Assembly (NCBI GenBank): GCA_008711295.1
Contig: VUYV01000614.1
Location: forward strand, 124,001-188,000
Source: Anarhynchus alexandrinus
Taxonomy: Eukaryota > Chordata > Aves > Charadriiformes > Charadriidae
Length of the DNA stretch: 64,000 nt
Direction: 5' to 3'
Positions 10,531 to 23,507 of the stretch are shown here, piece after piece. Each line of letters begins with the position of its first letter. Position 1 is the first letter of the stretch. The position numbers and the translations under genes are program-made. Under the pieces are notes generated by a model. The model was not told the DNA's origin and ran no database searches. It saw only the letters and a program-made list of their open reading frames with translations.

Positions 10531-13500
10531 CTGCAGACTCTTCTCAGATAATTTTATGACAAAACTCTGCCATGAAGGAAGTGCTCCTGAAAGAGCAATA
10601 AACCTTGGAGAATGAATAATAAAATCTCTAAATACGACACATGCCATTAGCTCTTTGCTTCACATTTATCAAGTTTGGTTCCAAAATATTATTGTGACTA
10701 CTACTGAAATTACTGTAAGATGCAAAATATTATTGCAGTGCTTCCATTTTATAAGCACAGTTGAACCGCTGATGAACTCATTTTTTCTTTTTTTTGGGGG
10801 TGAATCTTTTTCTGATACTAGAAAACACTTTCAAACCTTTTCATCAAGTGGTTACAATTCCTCCTTCTCTCTTTCTTTTGGTTTCAAATGCGTTAATACG
10901 TATCATACTGTTCCTTTCTCTTGTATGTTTTTTTCTTTCACTACACTCAGCTAGGAGTCTCACTTTTCTCTATCCATTTGCTATTAAAAGTATTAGAAAG
11001 GCTACTATCTAATTCTTTGATCTATGTGGAAAAAATATTTCACAAATGTAGATGATTTTTAAAGCAGCTGTATATGGAAATTGTCATGTCTAGCACAGTC
11101 TCATTTTCTCTCCATCATTTGGTTGATTTCTCTTTATCAACACTAAAACTTTGCAACTAATCAGCAGCCAATGTTGAAGAGGGCTCACGTCTCCAAGACA
11201 GCTGAGGTACTAGAAGCTTTCTGAAACACGAGCAGAAGAGGGATACAAACTTATGCCTGTATTGGCAGAAAAAAGTAACGGGCCATTATGTCTTCTACTG
11301 GATATCAAACATCTTACCCTCCAGTAGATGCTTAGCAGCATATTAATAGTATGATGCTTGCCTCTAGATTATTAGATTTATTACAGGAAATGCGGTGAGG
11401 AGGTAGACCTATAATAGACTAATAATACATGACACAATCCTATCCATTAATTCCACTATTCACAGAATTGTCTGTTAATTACTAGTCATCTATTATTGAC
11501 TCATTCATTTATCACTTTTTGGAAACCAGACCACAAAATCCTGACTAACATTTCACCTAACGTCTTTCCTGAAGGACAATAGGGCTACTTGAACAGCATG
11601 GCACTAAGCTCAGATGTAGCAGAATCTAATACACATGAGATGTAAGGAATAGGATGCAATCTGAAAATATTTTTACTTGTGTTACGGACACATACTTTCT
11701 TATGCATGCAGACAAAGCATACAACCCTTTGAAAAAAAAAACCCAACCGTTCAGCATAATGATTATCTGGACAATTATAAGGACTAAAAATGAGTATTAG
11801 AAAGCAAGCTGTTGACAAAGAACACCACAGCACATACATACAAAGGCAACCTGTATAGTAACCACTAGTAACCTGTTATGGGAATTAAAACAAAAATGCT
11901 GCTTCTCACTGCTGATAACATCTATTTCACCTTGGCTTCTAAAACCATCTTAGAGTCACTGATGCAACAGCCTTACTCAAAGGTATGTACTTTTGTCTGA
12001 AGTATTACAAAGGCAGAGATATGCTCCAAAGTACGATTTTTCTCACTTGCTTCCCCCCATGTGGCCCAGATACAGGCTTTGTGCCAACCTGACACAGACC
12101 CTTCCCAGGACTTGTCTGAGTTTGCCTGGACCTGAGCTGGTTGTATCTTGGTTAATAGTTGCCAGTGGCTACCTGATTAGTGCCTGACCTGGACGGACTT
12201 CAGCTCAGTGAATCCCACGGACAGTGAAGGGCTGACAGACCTTGTAGGCCCTGCAAAACAAGCTGTAGCCCTTTGGGTTAACTAAGGATGGGAGAGGCAG
12301 TTGTGCAATTTTTAACCTTTAGCTGTGGACTGATGACACAGTAGCAGATTGTGATGAGAAGACAAGTAAATGGAGCCCTAGGTGGTCCCAAAACTGATGA
12401 GGAAGAAATCCTCACCATAAGCATCATACTTTATCTAGAGAAGGACTTGGGATGCTGATGCCCATTGTGGGTCTCTCTACTACAGTACCAACCTTAGGAT
12501 CCAGAGGAACATTGAAAGGGAGAAAAAAGCAGACAGTAGGAAGCTTTCTTAGATAATAATTTTAACTCTTTTATCAGTGAGGCTGTTTTGCATTAGTTAA
12601 TTTGGATTGTTACACTGTTAAAACATTATTTGTACAAACAACAGACCCTTGCCTCCACATATGAGATGGGTTCCCTTTTGCTCCCAACATAAGTATAATG
12701 AGTGTTTTGAGTGTAAAATCTAGCTCTTATGGAGTAATAATTTACTACTGTCACCAAGGCACTAGCTCACTTACTATGCATGGCAAGCTGAGTTGGGGTG
12801 CACAGGCACTGCACATTTTATACCCTTCACTGTGCCTTAATTGCAAAATGGTATTTTACGAAGGGAGAAAAGATGAGGTTTCTTATTCCCATGTATGAAA
12901 TGTAGTCCTAATTGAGATAGACTTCTTTAGCTGTAGTCCTTTGTCTGTAGCTAGCTAACTTTTTGATGTCTCCCCTCCAACAAGGAGACCGCAGACATGA
13001 ATCTGAAATGAAAGTCATTATTCACTGCAGTTTTCTACCTCCCCTTGGATCAAATGTCAAACTTCTACCCCATTCTTTTTTATTTTTCAGTTTTCTCCTT
13101 TAATTATAACTGTTAACCATTTCCTTGCCAGATAAAATTATCACTTTTATTTTAGCAGCTGGCTTCCTACTCTGTGATCTACTGATGAATTATTTTTTCA
13201 CTTTCTTCCCCTTTTTTCTCCTTCCTGTCTGCACATGGTGGGACCTTTTGCCATCTTGTTTTTAAGACTAATTTAGTTCTAACATGTTCTAACATTTAAC
13301 GTTTCTCTTTCCATTCACCTCTACCTTTCTTCCCCACCTAACCTTTATCCATTTCTACCTTACTTTTCAAGGAAGACTGTGTGATCAAACTATAACTTTT
13401 CATCTCACAATATTTCTGATGTGCTACTTAATAGTCTTGTCCCTTCTGAAACCTACATGCTGATGTAGAACTTATCTTCCAATATACTGTATACACATTA

Positions 13501-16500
13501 AATTTCCATGAGGTCATTTTTGTAGGAAGAATTATTAAAAGCTTTGCTTATTTTCAGTGCCATCTAGCTGTTCTTCTGGACATTTGATGGGACCCACCAG
13601 AGCAAAAAGATTAGTGAATTGCAGAAGATTTTCACAGTAAGAAAGAACCTTGTCAAATTAAACATACATTATTTATAAGAAAGATTTTCTTTGTTGCTCA
13701 GAGCTAACAATTTCACACATCTACAAAGTTTCCATTCCTATATTATCAGAATACGTGTTTGAGATATAAAAGTGATTAGGGCTTGAATAACAGTTTGTCT
13801 TAATCAAAGACGGTTTGTACACACAGTTGGTGACAAGTTCTCAAAGAAATAAATCGCTATGTTAGCTAGACAGGCACAGTGGATACAATCACCCAAAATT
13901 GTCTTAAGAAAATCAGCTAAAGAGTAGGATTTCATCCTGGAATAGGTAAGGTTCCTGGGATTAGGATGCACAGACCAAACTGGGAGAGGAAATAATGTGG
14001 AAGAGAATTTTCTGCAGATACAAGTGACTTCCTAAGCCTAACTTCTAATATCCTCTAGCAATGAAAATGGGGAATTGTTTTGGGAAACTTCTGTGTTTTC
14101 ATGGTATGGAGTTTCTCTTTCTGTTGCATGAAACGACACAGTGATACCTGGCTTTACACTGACCCATGAAGACAAAATTACTGTCTCACTCTGTGGGGAG
14201 CTGTTAGTAAGGAATGGTTTTGTGGGCAACTAACTTACTTCTTGTTAACCGTACAGGTTTTCTAGCTCCTCAGAAATTAGAGATATTGTAAGTGGTCCCA
14301 GGAGACAGGTATTAGACTAAAAGCAAGGGCAGGAGCACCACCTCCTACTTGATGTTATATTTCAAAGCCTGTAATTAAACTATTTTAACATGTGACCTTT
14401 TAAAGCTGAAATTAGATCACACCAAAATCTGACGTTCCCGAGACTCAGCTTCCAAATAGCTTCTTCTCATGCTATTTCTCTTTCCACCACATTACACAAT
14501 GGCATGTTTTGAGACAGAAACCAATAGGACTTTCACTGTTTCCCTGCGTCTTAAGTGTTTTCTCCTGCAACCAAATACAGAGTCTAGAGATTATTTCAAG
14601 TTCAGCAAAAGGGTTTCTTTTGGGAAGGGAGGGAATGAATGTTTTGCTGATCACTCTTCCTCATGTGCATTTTTAGACTCTTCAAAACCTATTTTATATA
14701 AAGTTTAGTGTTTAAAGTAATGTACCAGGAAAATGCTAGGGTTTTCACCATATGCTGAGCTGTAACAGACCTAAACCCCTATGATCATACTGTGACAAGT
14801 ACAAATATAGCTGGGGAAGATGATGCAAACTCCCTTTCCCTCATTTGACAGTGTCTGCACAAAAGCAATCCTGGCTTCTGGCCGCATAGCTGTCCAGGAA
14901 GGGCCCTGAGGCAGGGCCAAAGCAAGAGATTTTAAACTCTCTTTTTACACATGCCGCTGCATATGAAGACTGTACCCATGCTACTAATGAAAACAAAAAT
15001 GGCAAAACTCCTCACGTTTTTTAAAAGTACTGCATAAATACACTGCAGGAATGGATGAAGGGACTATGTTTAAAGGGGATGCTGTGCAGTTATCTTTTGT
15101 CATGTGTCCACACCCAGAGGAAGCCACAGCCAAATTAGATTTTGCTCCCCACTCAGGAAATTTTTGCTCTTTATCAATTCTGTTCCCTTGTCCTTATGTC
15201 TTTAATCCACTTCTTTTGGTCAACATCTGCTCTTGGACCTGCTCGATCCACCACTAATAATATGTTAAGATAGATGTTTAGGAGGAGTTCAGTTTGCAAC
15301 TTTGATGCAGTTTTGCCTCTTATTGCTCTCCCAGGACTACAAATTACAATGTAAGATAACTCACGACTAAGGCTTGGCAGGTATGCTATTCTAATATTTT
15401 CCTGACTTGCACGGAGATGCTATCAGTTCCTAACAACACTATAAGCAGATGGTTAATTGTTACAAAGCTGCATACTGTTAATTTTGAAACTTGCATATGC
15501 TACCATTTTCAAGGTAACATATGGCTTAAAGGAATCATAGAGCATTTATAATAATGTAAGGACAAGAACAGCAAAAAAAAAAATTCTTAAAATGTGTTGG
15601 TCTATTGTGAGTCACATTTCTGCATTTTGTGACCCAGCTTTTCAAAGATGATAAAACAGAATGAACCTTTCTAGCAAATTAACTCAGTCCCATAGGCTAC
15701 TATGAGGTGCTGCTGAATATTTAAAGAGCTGGCATTCTCCTACTAGGAATTTGTCACGTTCTCTTCTGAGAGAAATGAGACACCAATGTACAATTTCTCA
15801 TTTCTTCCCTTAAAATTCTGTTTTGTGTTTTAATACTGTACAGTCTGCCTTTTAAGATTATCCAACACCGTAATTTAACATCCTAAAATGGATCATTAGA
15901 AGGGTATGGTTTTTTCCCAACCATGCTACAAATGGCATATTAAAAAAATTCATTTGTAAGCCATCCAAGTTTCTGACACTACATCTTCAAGAATTACATA
16001 TTGTTTTCCTTTTTCCATTGAGTTTTTCTACTAATGAAATACTAATTGTAGATAAAATGACTTGATAAACCCAATGGATAAAGCTTATAGTTGGGTCAAT
16101 ATTTACAGTTCTTCAATTCATATTAATAACCTCAGATTTTCTTTACCTCTGAGCTTGGTGTTTCAGTCTACCAGTTTAATTCTAATTCCTCAGAGCTATA
16201 ACAATCCATACCAACAATATCACTGCCGAAGTATGTTAGTAACAGTAAAAAAGCTCCACTTTGGTTTTCCAAGAATCATTCAGTGCTACAATTTTAAATT
16301 CTAAACTCGGCACACAAACATGTATTTGTTGTATTTATGTTCAGCTGAAGTTATGAGTACTTTCCAAGCTTAATTAAAATTGATGGCAAACAAATTACAC
16401 CAGAAAATTATTACATTTAAATAAAAAAAGACATAGTCCTATGCAAATTCATATTATATAAGACTGATAAAATTTTCTTACAGTATGAAAGGAGCAGAAC

Positions 16501-16630
16501 AGAAATTGAGTTTTGAAGCATTTCTATTTGCTTATCTATTTGATGTTATGCCTAGCCTACTAGCAAGAGATGCTCAGGACTGCCTGAATACAATGTGAGT
16601 TATACCAAGAGGTTTTCTTTTCACAGAATT
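10531..16630. other. Long non-coding block, no gene seen
   Basis: About 6 kb without a recognised gene or repeat. Segment 12040-12480 is less AT-rich and less patchy than its surroundings and could be an old retroviral or exon-like remnant, but no motif supports either. Short frames such as 10655-10954 plus are low-complexity and F/S-rich, as expected from pyrimidine-rich DNA. Confidence 0.45.
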
Positions 16631-16690
16631 ATAACCTCTCATGCTGAGCATGGGAGGTTATGATGATGAACCATATATTGTTCATCATTA
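16631..16690. other. Two abutting stem-loops
   Basis: Hairpin 1 (16631-16661): the arm ATAACCTCTCATGC and its partner GCATGGGAGGTTAT pair over 14 positions around a TGA loop, with a single T/G position that would be a wobble pair in RNA. Pairing extends outward about three more positions. Hairpin 2 (16661-16690): TGATGATGAAC pairs with GTTCATCATTA over 11 positions (one G/U wobble) around CATATATT. The hairpins share their boundary, so only one can use its outermost pair. Such a pair could be a structured RNA element, a cruciform site or the core of a palindromic transposon. No gene context tells which. Confidence 0.7.
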
Positions 16691-19600
16691 TTTTCTTTGT
16701 CAGATCTTGTAACTACATTACCACACGTTATAGCCTGCCAATATAGACAGCAATAGTGTTTACCTACAATGAGATTATTTACTGTACGACTTGAGCTTTT
16801 AAAATGGCTATTTCTCCTCAGTTAATGGAAACAAAACAGGCCTCATAAAAAGCATATTTTTGAATTCCACAAAATGATATGAAACCTCGTTGACTTGTAT
16901 CACGCCAATATAATAAAACAAAACAATCCCCCAAGGAGGAAAAAGAAGCACTCACAGCTGCTTTTTCTTTGGTGATACATTCACACTTCTCTTTGTCCCT
17001 TGAGTGGCCATAGATATAAAAAGATACATATATCTTCAGAGAAGAAAAAACACAAAAAAATGCTGTTTGACTTTTGAACAGCAGTATCATCTGTTGTATA
17101 AAATATATATGCAAAAAGATGCTGAATTACTTATCTGACCTTATCCACACTAGCAAAGGACATGGTAGCTGTTGAATTTTTTTTCTTTTTAAACAAATAC
17201 ACTTTTAAAAATACACAGTTTGGAAAAAATACAAAAGAACATAAATTTGAAATGGATAAAGAGAGTTGGTTTTGGAAGGACTCCACTGGAGGGATGGGTA
17301 GGAGGGGAAAACAGTTAGTTTTTACCAAAGAAGAAAAAATGTATGTGTCTACTCAAGAAGAAATTGAACGAAACCAAATATTTATGTTAGGGGCGGGGGG
17401 TGGGGGATAACTCTTAAAAGTATTTAGAAGTGAGTAAAAAAAAGGGGAAAATGTTTCAACCTCAGTCAGAAAGCTTAAATCAGTTGCTCAATAAAGATAT
17501 AGCTCGCATCACTTAGAAAAGATACTGCTATATGACTAAGTAGCTGGCTTGTGGTTTTCCTCCATGTACATGCCTGCTGTCCTCATGTCCTTGCTGGATT
17601 TATATTTCCATCCCTTTAGAATAAATGCTTGGACATTTTATGTATAGAATCTAACCTGTGTGATGACATCTATTCCCAGGTCCTTGGATCCCAAAGTATT
17701 CATTAGGAATGTGATGGAAATCTCCCTTGAATGATGAACTTAAAAGATCTGCTCTTGAAGCATCATTAATCTTTCTAGGCATAGAAATCAGTGTACTGTC
17801 ACCATCCATTCACCGTGACAGGTAAAATGAGTTTTTTCCCCAGACTTATGGAAAACAAAAATGGTTTTAGAAAATGTACTGTGGTCATGATTCTGATCAA
17901 GAAAGAGTGCATAATTCATATGTTGTCTGAAGAAGACTCAGTAAACTATTCCTTCAGGTTTTATTCTGTGCTCATCTTCATGAACCTCCTCCTATTCTCA
18001 GCACACTTAGAACAGCTAAATTCTTGGAAGGAAAAGCCACTGGTGTCTGTATCCTGGCAATGTAAACTCAAATAATGACCAGTGGGATTTGGAGACTGTT
18101 GACTGGACTATGAAAATAAGAAGATATTTCCTCAAAAATTTAAATCAAGACTGATGTTGCCTGGAATAGCTCATAAATCATTTTCCTCCTTCTTCCTGAC
18201 AGTGAGTGTCAGAGATACTAAGAGACAGAATACATCTATCCAAGACAGGAAAAAAAGTTTCAGAGAATATGCCCTGTTGATTAGTTACAGCTACCATTAA
18301 TATAAATCTACCTGTTTTCAGTTGATTTTTCTCTTCTTCTTTAAAAACAAACAGAAAAGATATATATCTGCTATAAATGTCTGCTATCATACATCATTCT
18401 CATCGGGTTTTTAGGAGCATTTCTAGCAATTTGAGTAAATTATTTATTTTAAAGTGAAGTAGAAAAAAAGAAGAGAAGGAAAATAAAAATGGTAAAATGA
18501 GAAGCATGAAAAAGACATTTAACTATTTATGGTTCACTGTACCACAAAATTTCTTGAACATCCTAAAATGTTGCCTCCTGGCTTTTGCCCACATTAGTGG
18601 GTCCCATGTTAGGGACTACTACAAGTAAAATGAACTAATTACTTGATGAATTTCCTTCAGTTACAAATAATCACAGGAATTTCAAAAGGTGTAGCTGAAA
18701 TAAAAAATAAGTGTAAGCAGAAACATGATTCAGCTCTTTTGTTCTCTATTTCTTCCTATTTTCTTACTCCAAAGATTCTCTTTGAAACTAAGAAACAAAA
18801 AATCACGTTATTTTTTTTTAGACTAACTGGTGTTAGTTTTCTTCTATTCTCATCCCAGAGCAACTGTGTTAAGCCCCTGTACTTGGCATACGGTCTGTGT
18901 GAGAGACTACTACTATTTTAGGATGTGTGTGACCTGAATGTCCTCTGATTCTTGATTCTACAGACTCATTCAGATGTATATAGAAGCCCCCTTTCAAAGA
19001 ATCAATGGAGAGCTCCAAAGGCACTGCTGGTTTCTCCTTCTCCAGTACATTTGCTCCTGTCTCCACCTGCCACCACTTCCAGCTGTGTGGTCCTGCTCCA
19101 GCTGCAGCTCTCTGTCCCCTGACCTGGGATGAGTCAGTTGTTTGCTTGGTGGCACCGTAGTCCAGAACACCAGAATAACTTCAGCTAAAAATAACTATCA
19201 TCTCCACTGCAAGCCTGGAGTTATTTCAGTGATGATAATAAGTCAGCAATAATTGACTACGTAATTATTATGTAGACGTAGGAACCAGAGTTACAGAATA
19301 CACTCTGAAATAAGATACCTGCTGTAGGCAGTATTCCTTGGTAAATAAGAGGTAAAAGGAGGACTCATCACAGCCAAAGACCACATCTATAGTTCTTTTC
19401 ATAAACAGGTGTGTGTCTTCTGCAAACATAACTTTTCTATTAATTTCTCAGGAATGTAAAAGTGAACAATTTCTATAGCTGTTCAAATAACACATTTAAC
19501 AACACATTTTACAAACTCTCACCCTTCCCTCCCCCTCCCCCGGAATGTTTGAAGGGTGGGATTTTTAATACTTTGCAAATTAAAACCAAGCCTCTAACTT

Positions 19601-21699
19601 TTTAATGGACTTAAAAAATCTGTAAGCTAGGACTGGAACTTGCTATCATATTTTTCTCCCATTTTGATCTGGATCCAGAATGCACTAACTCATATAGTAT
19701 TAAAAGAGCTATATCTACCACTGTCATGGCTAGTGCAAAGCAACATTGCAAAATAAGTTGAGATTCATTTAAGGATCTATTAGATTTAAAGCCAAGCACG
19801 TACCATTGCCATTCAATAATAACGAAAAACAAAGACAGCAATATTTTAGTGGATGACACAGTCTTGCTAAGAAAAATGTCTGCCATATAAAAATGCCTGC
19901 CATCAGTACATGTTTATATATAACATGAGACTTCCAGAGCTAAAAGTTTTTTATTATGTGTTTATAAAAAACCCGCACAAGATAAGCTAGGTACATTTAT
20001 CGACACAGAAATCCAGATACCTAGGGTTAAAGTGAAGTAATAGGAAAATATAAAATTGTAGAAAACTATACTAGACAGGCGCATCGATCCAGAGAACATA
20101 AACAAATTCATAATTCCGTAGTTGCAGACACAGGTATATAAGAAAAATGAAGAATGTCATTAAAGCCTAGTCTTGTTTAAACTTCGTGATGCCATCTCAT
20201 GTGGATCTCAAAGACTGATAAAATGAATAAAAAATAAATGATAAGTTAGAAACTGCCTTGAGAAACAATATGTAGACCTTCAGTCAGTGCTCAGGATGAA
20301 GACAGGAAACAGCATACACTACACCACAGCAAAAATGAACCCAAGGAATAACAGCATTGTTACATCTGGTGGCAATATTTGAATTGCAAATGGAACATGT
20401 GGTACTTCAGATATACTCCTACAATAGTGCACTATATTATTTCATTTAGGTATATGTCTATCAGCTTTATGCTCTTCAGTCCTTATTTTCTGAACTATGT
20501 TGGTTGTGGGAGAATGCAGACTGTAAACACCACTTCAGTAAACACTGTTACTAAAAAATAACTTTCTTACAGATTCTCAACCTGACAGATGGAATCACTG
20601 TGAATAACCACTTGAAGAGCAAAAAAATTTATGGTCTACTAAGCTAGGAAGGCGAGTGGCTTACCAGTAGCAAGGATCTTTTTCTTATGCATAATTATTT
20701 ATCAATAATTAGAAGAACTAAGTTTTGTTCTCAAACAGTTGCAGCAGTTTTGAATATATGCCTCTTTCAATATGTTAAACTAGTAACTTTTTGTATGACT
20801 GAGCAGCAAAATTATTCCAAGTTTAACAGCTAAAATTAAGCTTTATGAGTTTCAAACTAAGCCTGATATATTTCACAAAGACTACTAATTTGATATTTTA
20901 GGAGATGTTTTTTGCTACTGATGGTTTCAAGGTGCTCTTTAGAGCAAGCTCAAGAAAGAGAAAGAATAACAGAACCCAAGAAATTCTATGAGTGAAAAAG
21001 TAAAACTTATTTTTTAATGACTAGCAATAACTTTTAAAGAAGACATAGGATTTAAAAGAAATTTTTTTACAAGACCTTATTTGTAATACGTAAAAAAGCA
21101 GTGAGATGACATTTATGAAGAAACAAGTTGTTCTGATTGCTTCATAATTCTGACTCAATACTTGGGATCAATCAGCTTCAAACCAAAAGATGTATATGGA
21201 TTTTATGCAATGAGATGTGAACACTTTTTAGAAAAAAATAAGTGTAACATTTATATTCCCTTGAAATTTGAAGATGGAGAAGTTTTTTTAATATACGTTT
21301 TTCTTCATATTTAGGATTGGGATTTGGGAAAAAATGGGGCTTAATTAAACATATGAAATATTATTGTTTCTTTCAAATGCATGGCTAAAGTTTCAAATCA
21401 GTTCTTTTTCCCCAGAGAAAAAAGTTTTTTAGAAGTTTGTCTCATTCTAAAATTTAATAATATGTGAATACTATCTTACATAGTCTCTCTGTGAACAGGT
21501 AACAACGATCTGTGGCTTTCCGTGGGCTAGAAAGACAAAGTGTGAAATAATTATGAAGGAAACAGAGAGAGCTATCTGCATCCCCCACAGGTGCTTTTTG
21601 AGTGAAACTATTTTATGTCACTAGGATCCAGATTAAGATTTGCAATCACAAGAAATAGCACCTTCTTCTCATCAAAAGCTTAAGACAAGCCACCATACA
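16691..21699. other. Non-coding block, no gene seen
   Basis: Mostly AT-rich. There is a G-rich run at 17390-17406 (G4, C, G6, T, G5), and a less AT-rich segment at 18860-19150 of unknown nature. Short frames such as 17162-17410 plus and 17791-18075 plus show no recognisable domain. No RNA gene was seen. Confidence 0.45.
17390..17406 (+). repeat. G-rich run
   Basis: Runs of 4, 6 and 5 G residues are separated by single C and T bases. This is low-complexity DNA that may stack as a short quadruplex. No regulatory context was seen. Confidence 0.7.
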
Positions 21700-22180
21700 T
21701 AAGGACTCGTGTGGAATCCTGGGTTCAGTTTTGGGCTCTGTGTGTCAAGAAGGGCATTAGAGCAAGGGCAGAGTAAAGCAATGATAACATCTATCACTGT
21801 AAATCTAGAAAGTATTAGGTACAAAAAACATGGAAAGAACTGGGACTATTTATCTTAAGAAAGAGAAAACTGAGATGTAAGGGCACTGGACATAGTCATC
21901 AAGCGTTTAAGAAGGTGCTGGAAAGAAAGAATAACTCTGCCTGGGACACCTGGTCAGGGACTTACATTTCAAAAAGGAAGACTCAGATTAGGATAAAATC
22001 TACCACTAAAGACAGTGCACCACTGGAATATATTGCTTGGAAAGGTCATGGAAGTCAGTGAAGATTTTTATAAAAATGTGAGAGGTAAATTTTTGTCTGG
22101 GATGACACAGGCATAATTGATCTCCTTTGATAGGGTTATGGATTAAGTGAAGTCTCCAATTCCCTTCTAGACCTCTTTTT
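21700..22180 (+). mobile_element. CR1 LINE fragment (old, degraded)
   Basis: The plus strand follows the CR1 ORF2 C-terminus and 3' UTR. TTCAGTTTTGGGCTCTGTG at ~21725 corresponds to the VQFWAP motif. CTGGGACTATTTATCTTAAG, then AAAGAGAAAACTGAG (~21840-21872), corresponds to LGLFSLEKRRLRG. Later, 22145-22175 carries the AATTCCCTTCTAGACCTC tail typical of older CR1 subfamilies. Many indels and stops are present, so it is inactive. The exact subfamily was not determined, and the left boundary could lie up to ~100 bases further upstream. Confidence 0.82.
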
Positions 22181-22255
22181 CTATAAACGTAAGAATCAAA
22201 CTGCTTGATTGTCTCCAGAGACTGTGCATTCAGCCATAGGAAGATATGACAGAGT

Positions 22256-22480
22256 GTGCCTTTTTTTTTTGGCAACCCCCCTCAAGCGCAGAAGCCCACC
22301 AGGCAGCACAGTCCCAGATGCTGTGCAGAGCTGCAACCTCCCTCCCGCTCCAGGCTTCCCACGAGTTGGCACGCGGCAGGTCGAGAGGTCGACTGCATTG
22401 GGCTGGAGGTCTCACACAGCGCGGAAAAGTCAACAGTCACACATAACAACTAAGAGGGGCTTGCCCACACCACAGCCGCT
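22256..22480. other. GC- and CpG-rich patch of unknown nature
   Basis: Immediately after a T-run (from ~22261) the sequence turns GC-rich for ~200 bases, with many CpG dinucleotides (for example GGCACGCGGCAGGTCGAGAG and ACAGCGCGGAAAAG). This is unlike the CpG-poor surroundings. Overlapping open frames exist in several registers, as GC-rich DNA gives, but no protein is recognised. It could be a small CpG island, a retroposed gene fragment or an unrecognised retroviral piece. Confidence 0.55.
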
Positions 22481-23478
22481 GGTTTAGCAGGATTTCTTAA
22501 ACATCGCATGATAGCTCCCCTGGCTGATAAATATGAACAAATATCAGAGCTCTTTGATATCACATTTGTTGTCCCTAGCTCAGAATACTTCCTCTATTTG
22601 TGAGCTAGAAACAACACATTTACAGGTTCAGGGACTGAGCAAACCTGCCATGGTAGAAGCATTTAATTTCTCTGCACCTGAATTACAAAGCCTTCTGCGC
22701 AATGACGTACTCAAATGGTAGTTATGAACGCTCTAGCTCTGCTGCAAATGATATAAGACTAACAAAAAATGAGAAAAAAAAATGCTATTTTAGCTTTATA
22801 TTTATTGTCACAATTAACTTTGCTTTCGCAGAGAGCAAAATGGCTGCACAGTGAGCCAACTTCCCTGGCAAGCTATGGACACCTTGTGCCACTGTGCTGG
22901 CCATTCAGAATGGTTTGCTGGCCGAGGTGAAGTGATGGCTTTCAGGGGAACATAAGGAGCTTTGCTCCACTGAAGCAGCGACAGCATTAGTGTGCGGGGG
23001 TAGACGGGCACATTATTTTAAAATTCTGCAGCCTGGTGTGCAGCTCTCAGTTCAGAGGAAGGTGATTGCTGCTGCTCTAGCTCCTGTGAAGGAGTAATTG
23101 CCTTGCTCCATCCCTGAATCTTTGAAGAGATGATAAGAAAATCCCATCTTTGTTAAGCAATATGCTAAGTTCTCCTTCCCAGCATACTGCAGAAATAGAG
23201 GCTGTCAAAATGTGATTCATTGTCATTTCTGACCTTCAAATATCAGTTTTGTCGTTAGGACTGACATGTTAATTATGAAAGCATAAAAAGCAGGATAGAA
23301 AAACTTGGCTGTATCACATCACGAGCCGTGACCATTGCACTGCATGTTTCGTTGCTAATATGTGCAGTTCTACTACACACATGACGTCAAGGAACTATAC
23401 TGCACCGCAGCCCATTTCAAATCACAGGAAATAATGTATCTACAGAAGGCTTACCCTATTTTCACCCTGGAAAGGTAC
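22481..23478. other. Non-coding block with a CRE-like site
   Basis: No gene is recognised. Composition is moderately GC-rich in 22830-23110. A perfect TGACGTCA palindrome (CREB/ATF class) lies near 23382-23389. The region may be regulatory, but only single motifs support that. Confidence 0.4.
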
Positions 23479-23507
23479 AAACCCAACCACCAACCCCAAC
23501 CAACCCC
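23479..23507 (-). repeat. CCAACC-type tract, G4-prone on minus strand
   Basis: Imperfect AACCC/CCAACC units. The minus strand reads as GGGGTTGG, TTGGGGTTGG and TGGTTGGG, with at least four closely spaced G-runs. It is low-complexity DNA capable of quadruplex folding and superficially like (GGGGTT)n telomere repeats, but too short and impure to be telomeric. Confidence 0.65.

Noticed and set aside
23479..23507. Interstitial telomere-like repeat
   Set aside because: Units are CCAACC/AACCCC mixtures, not vertebrate TTAGGG, and span only ~29 bases.
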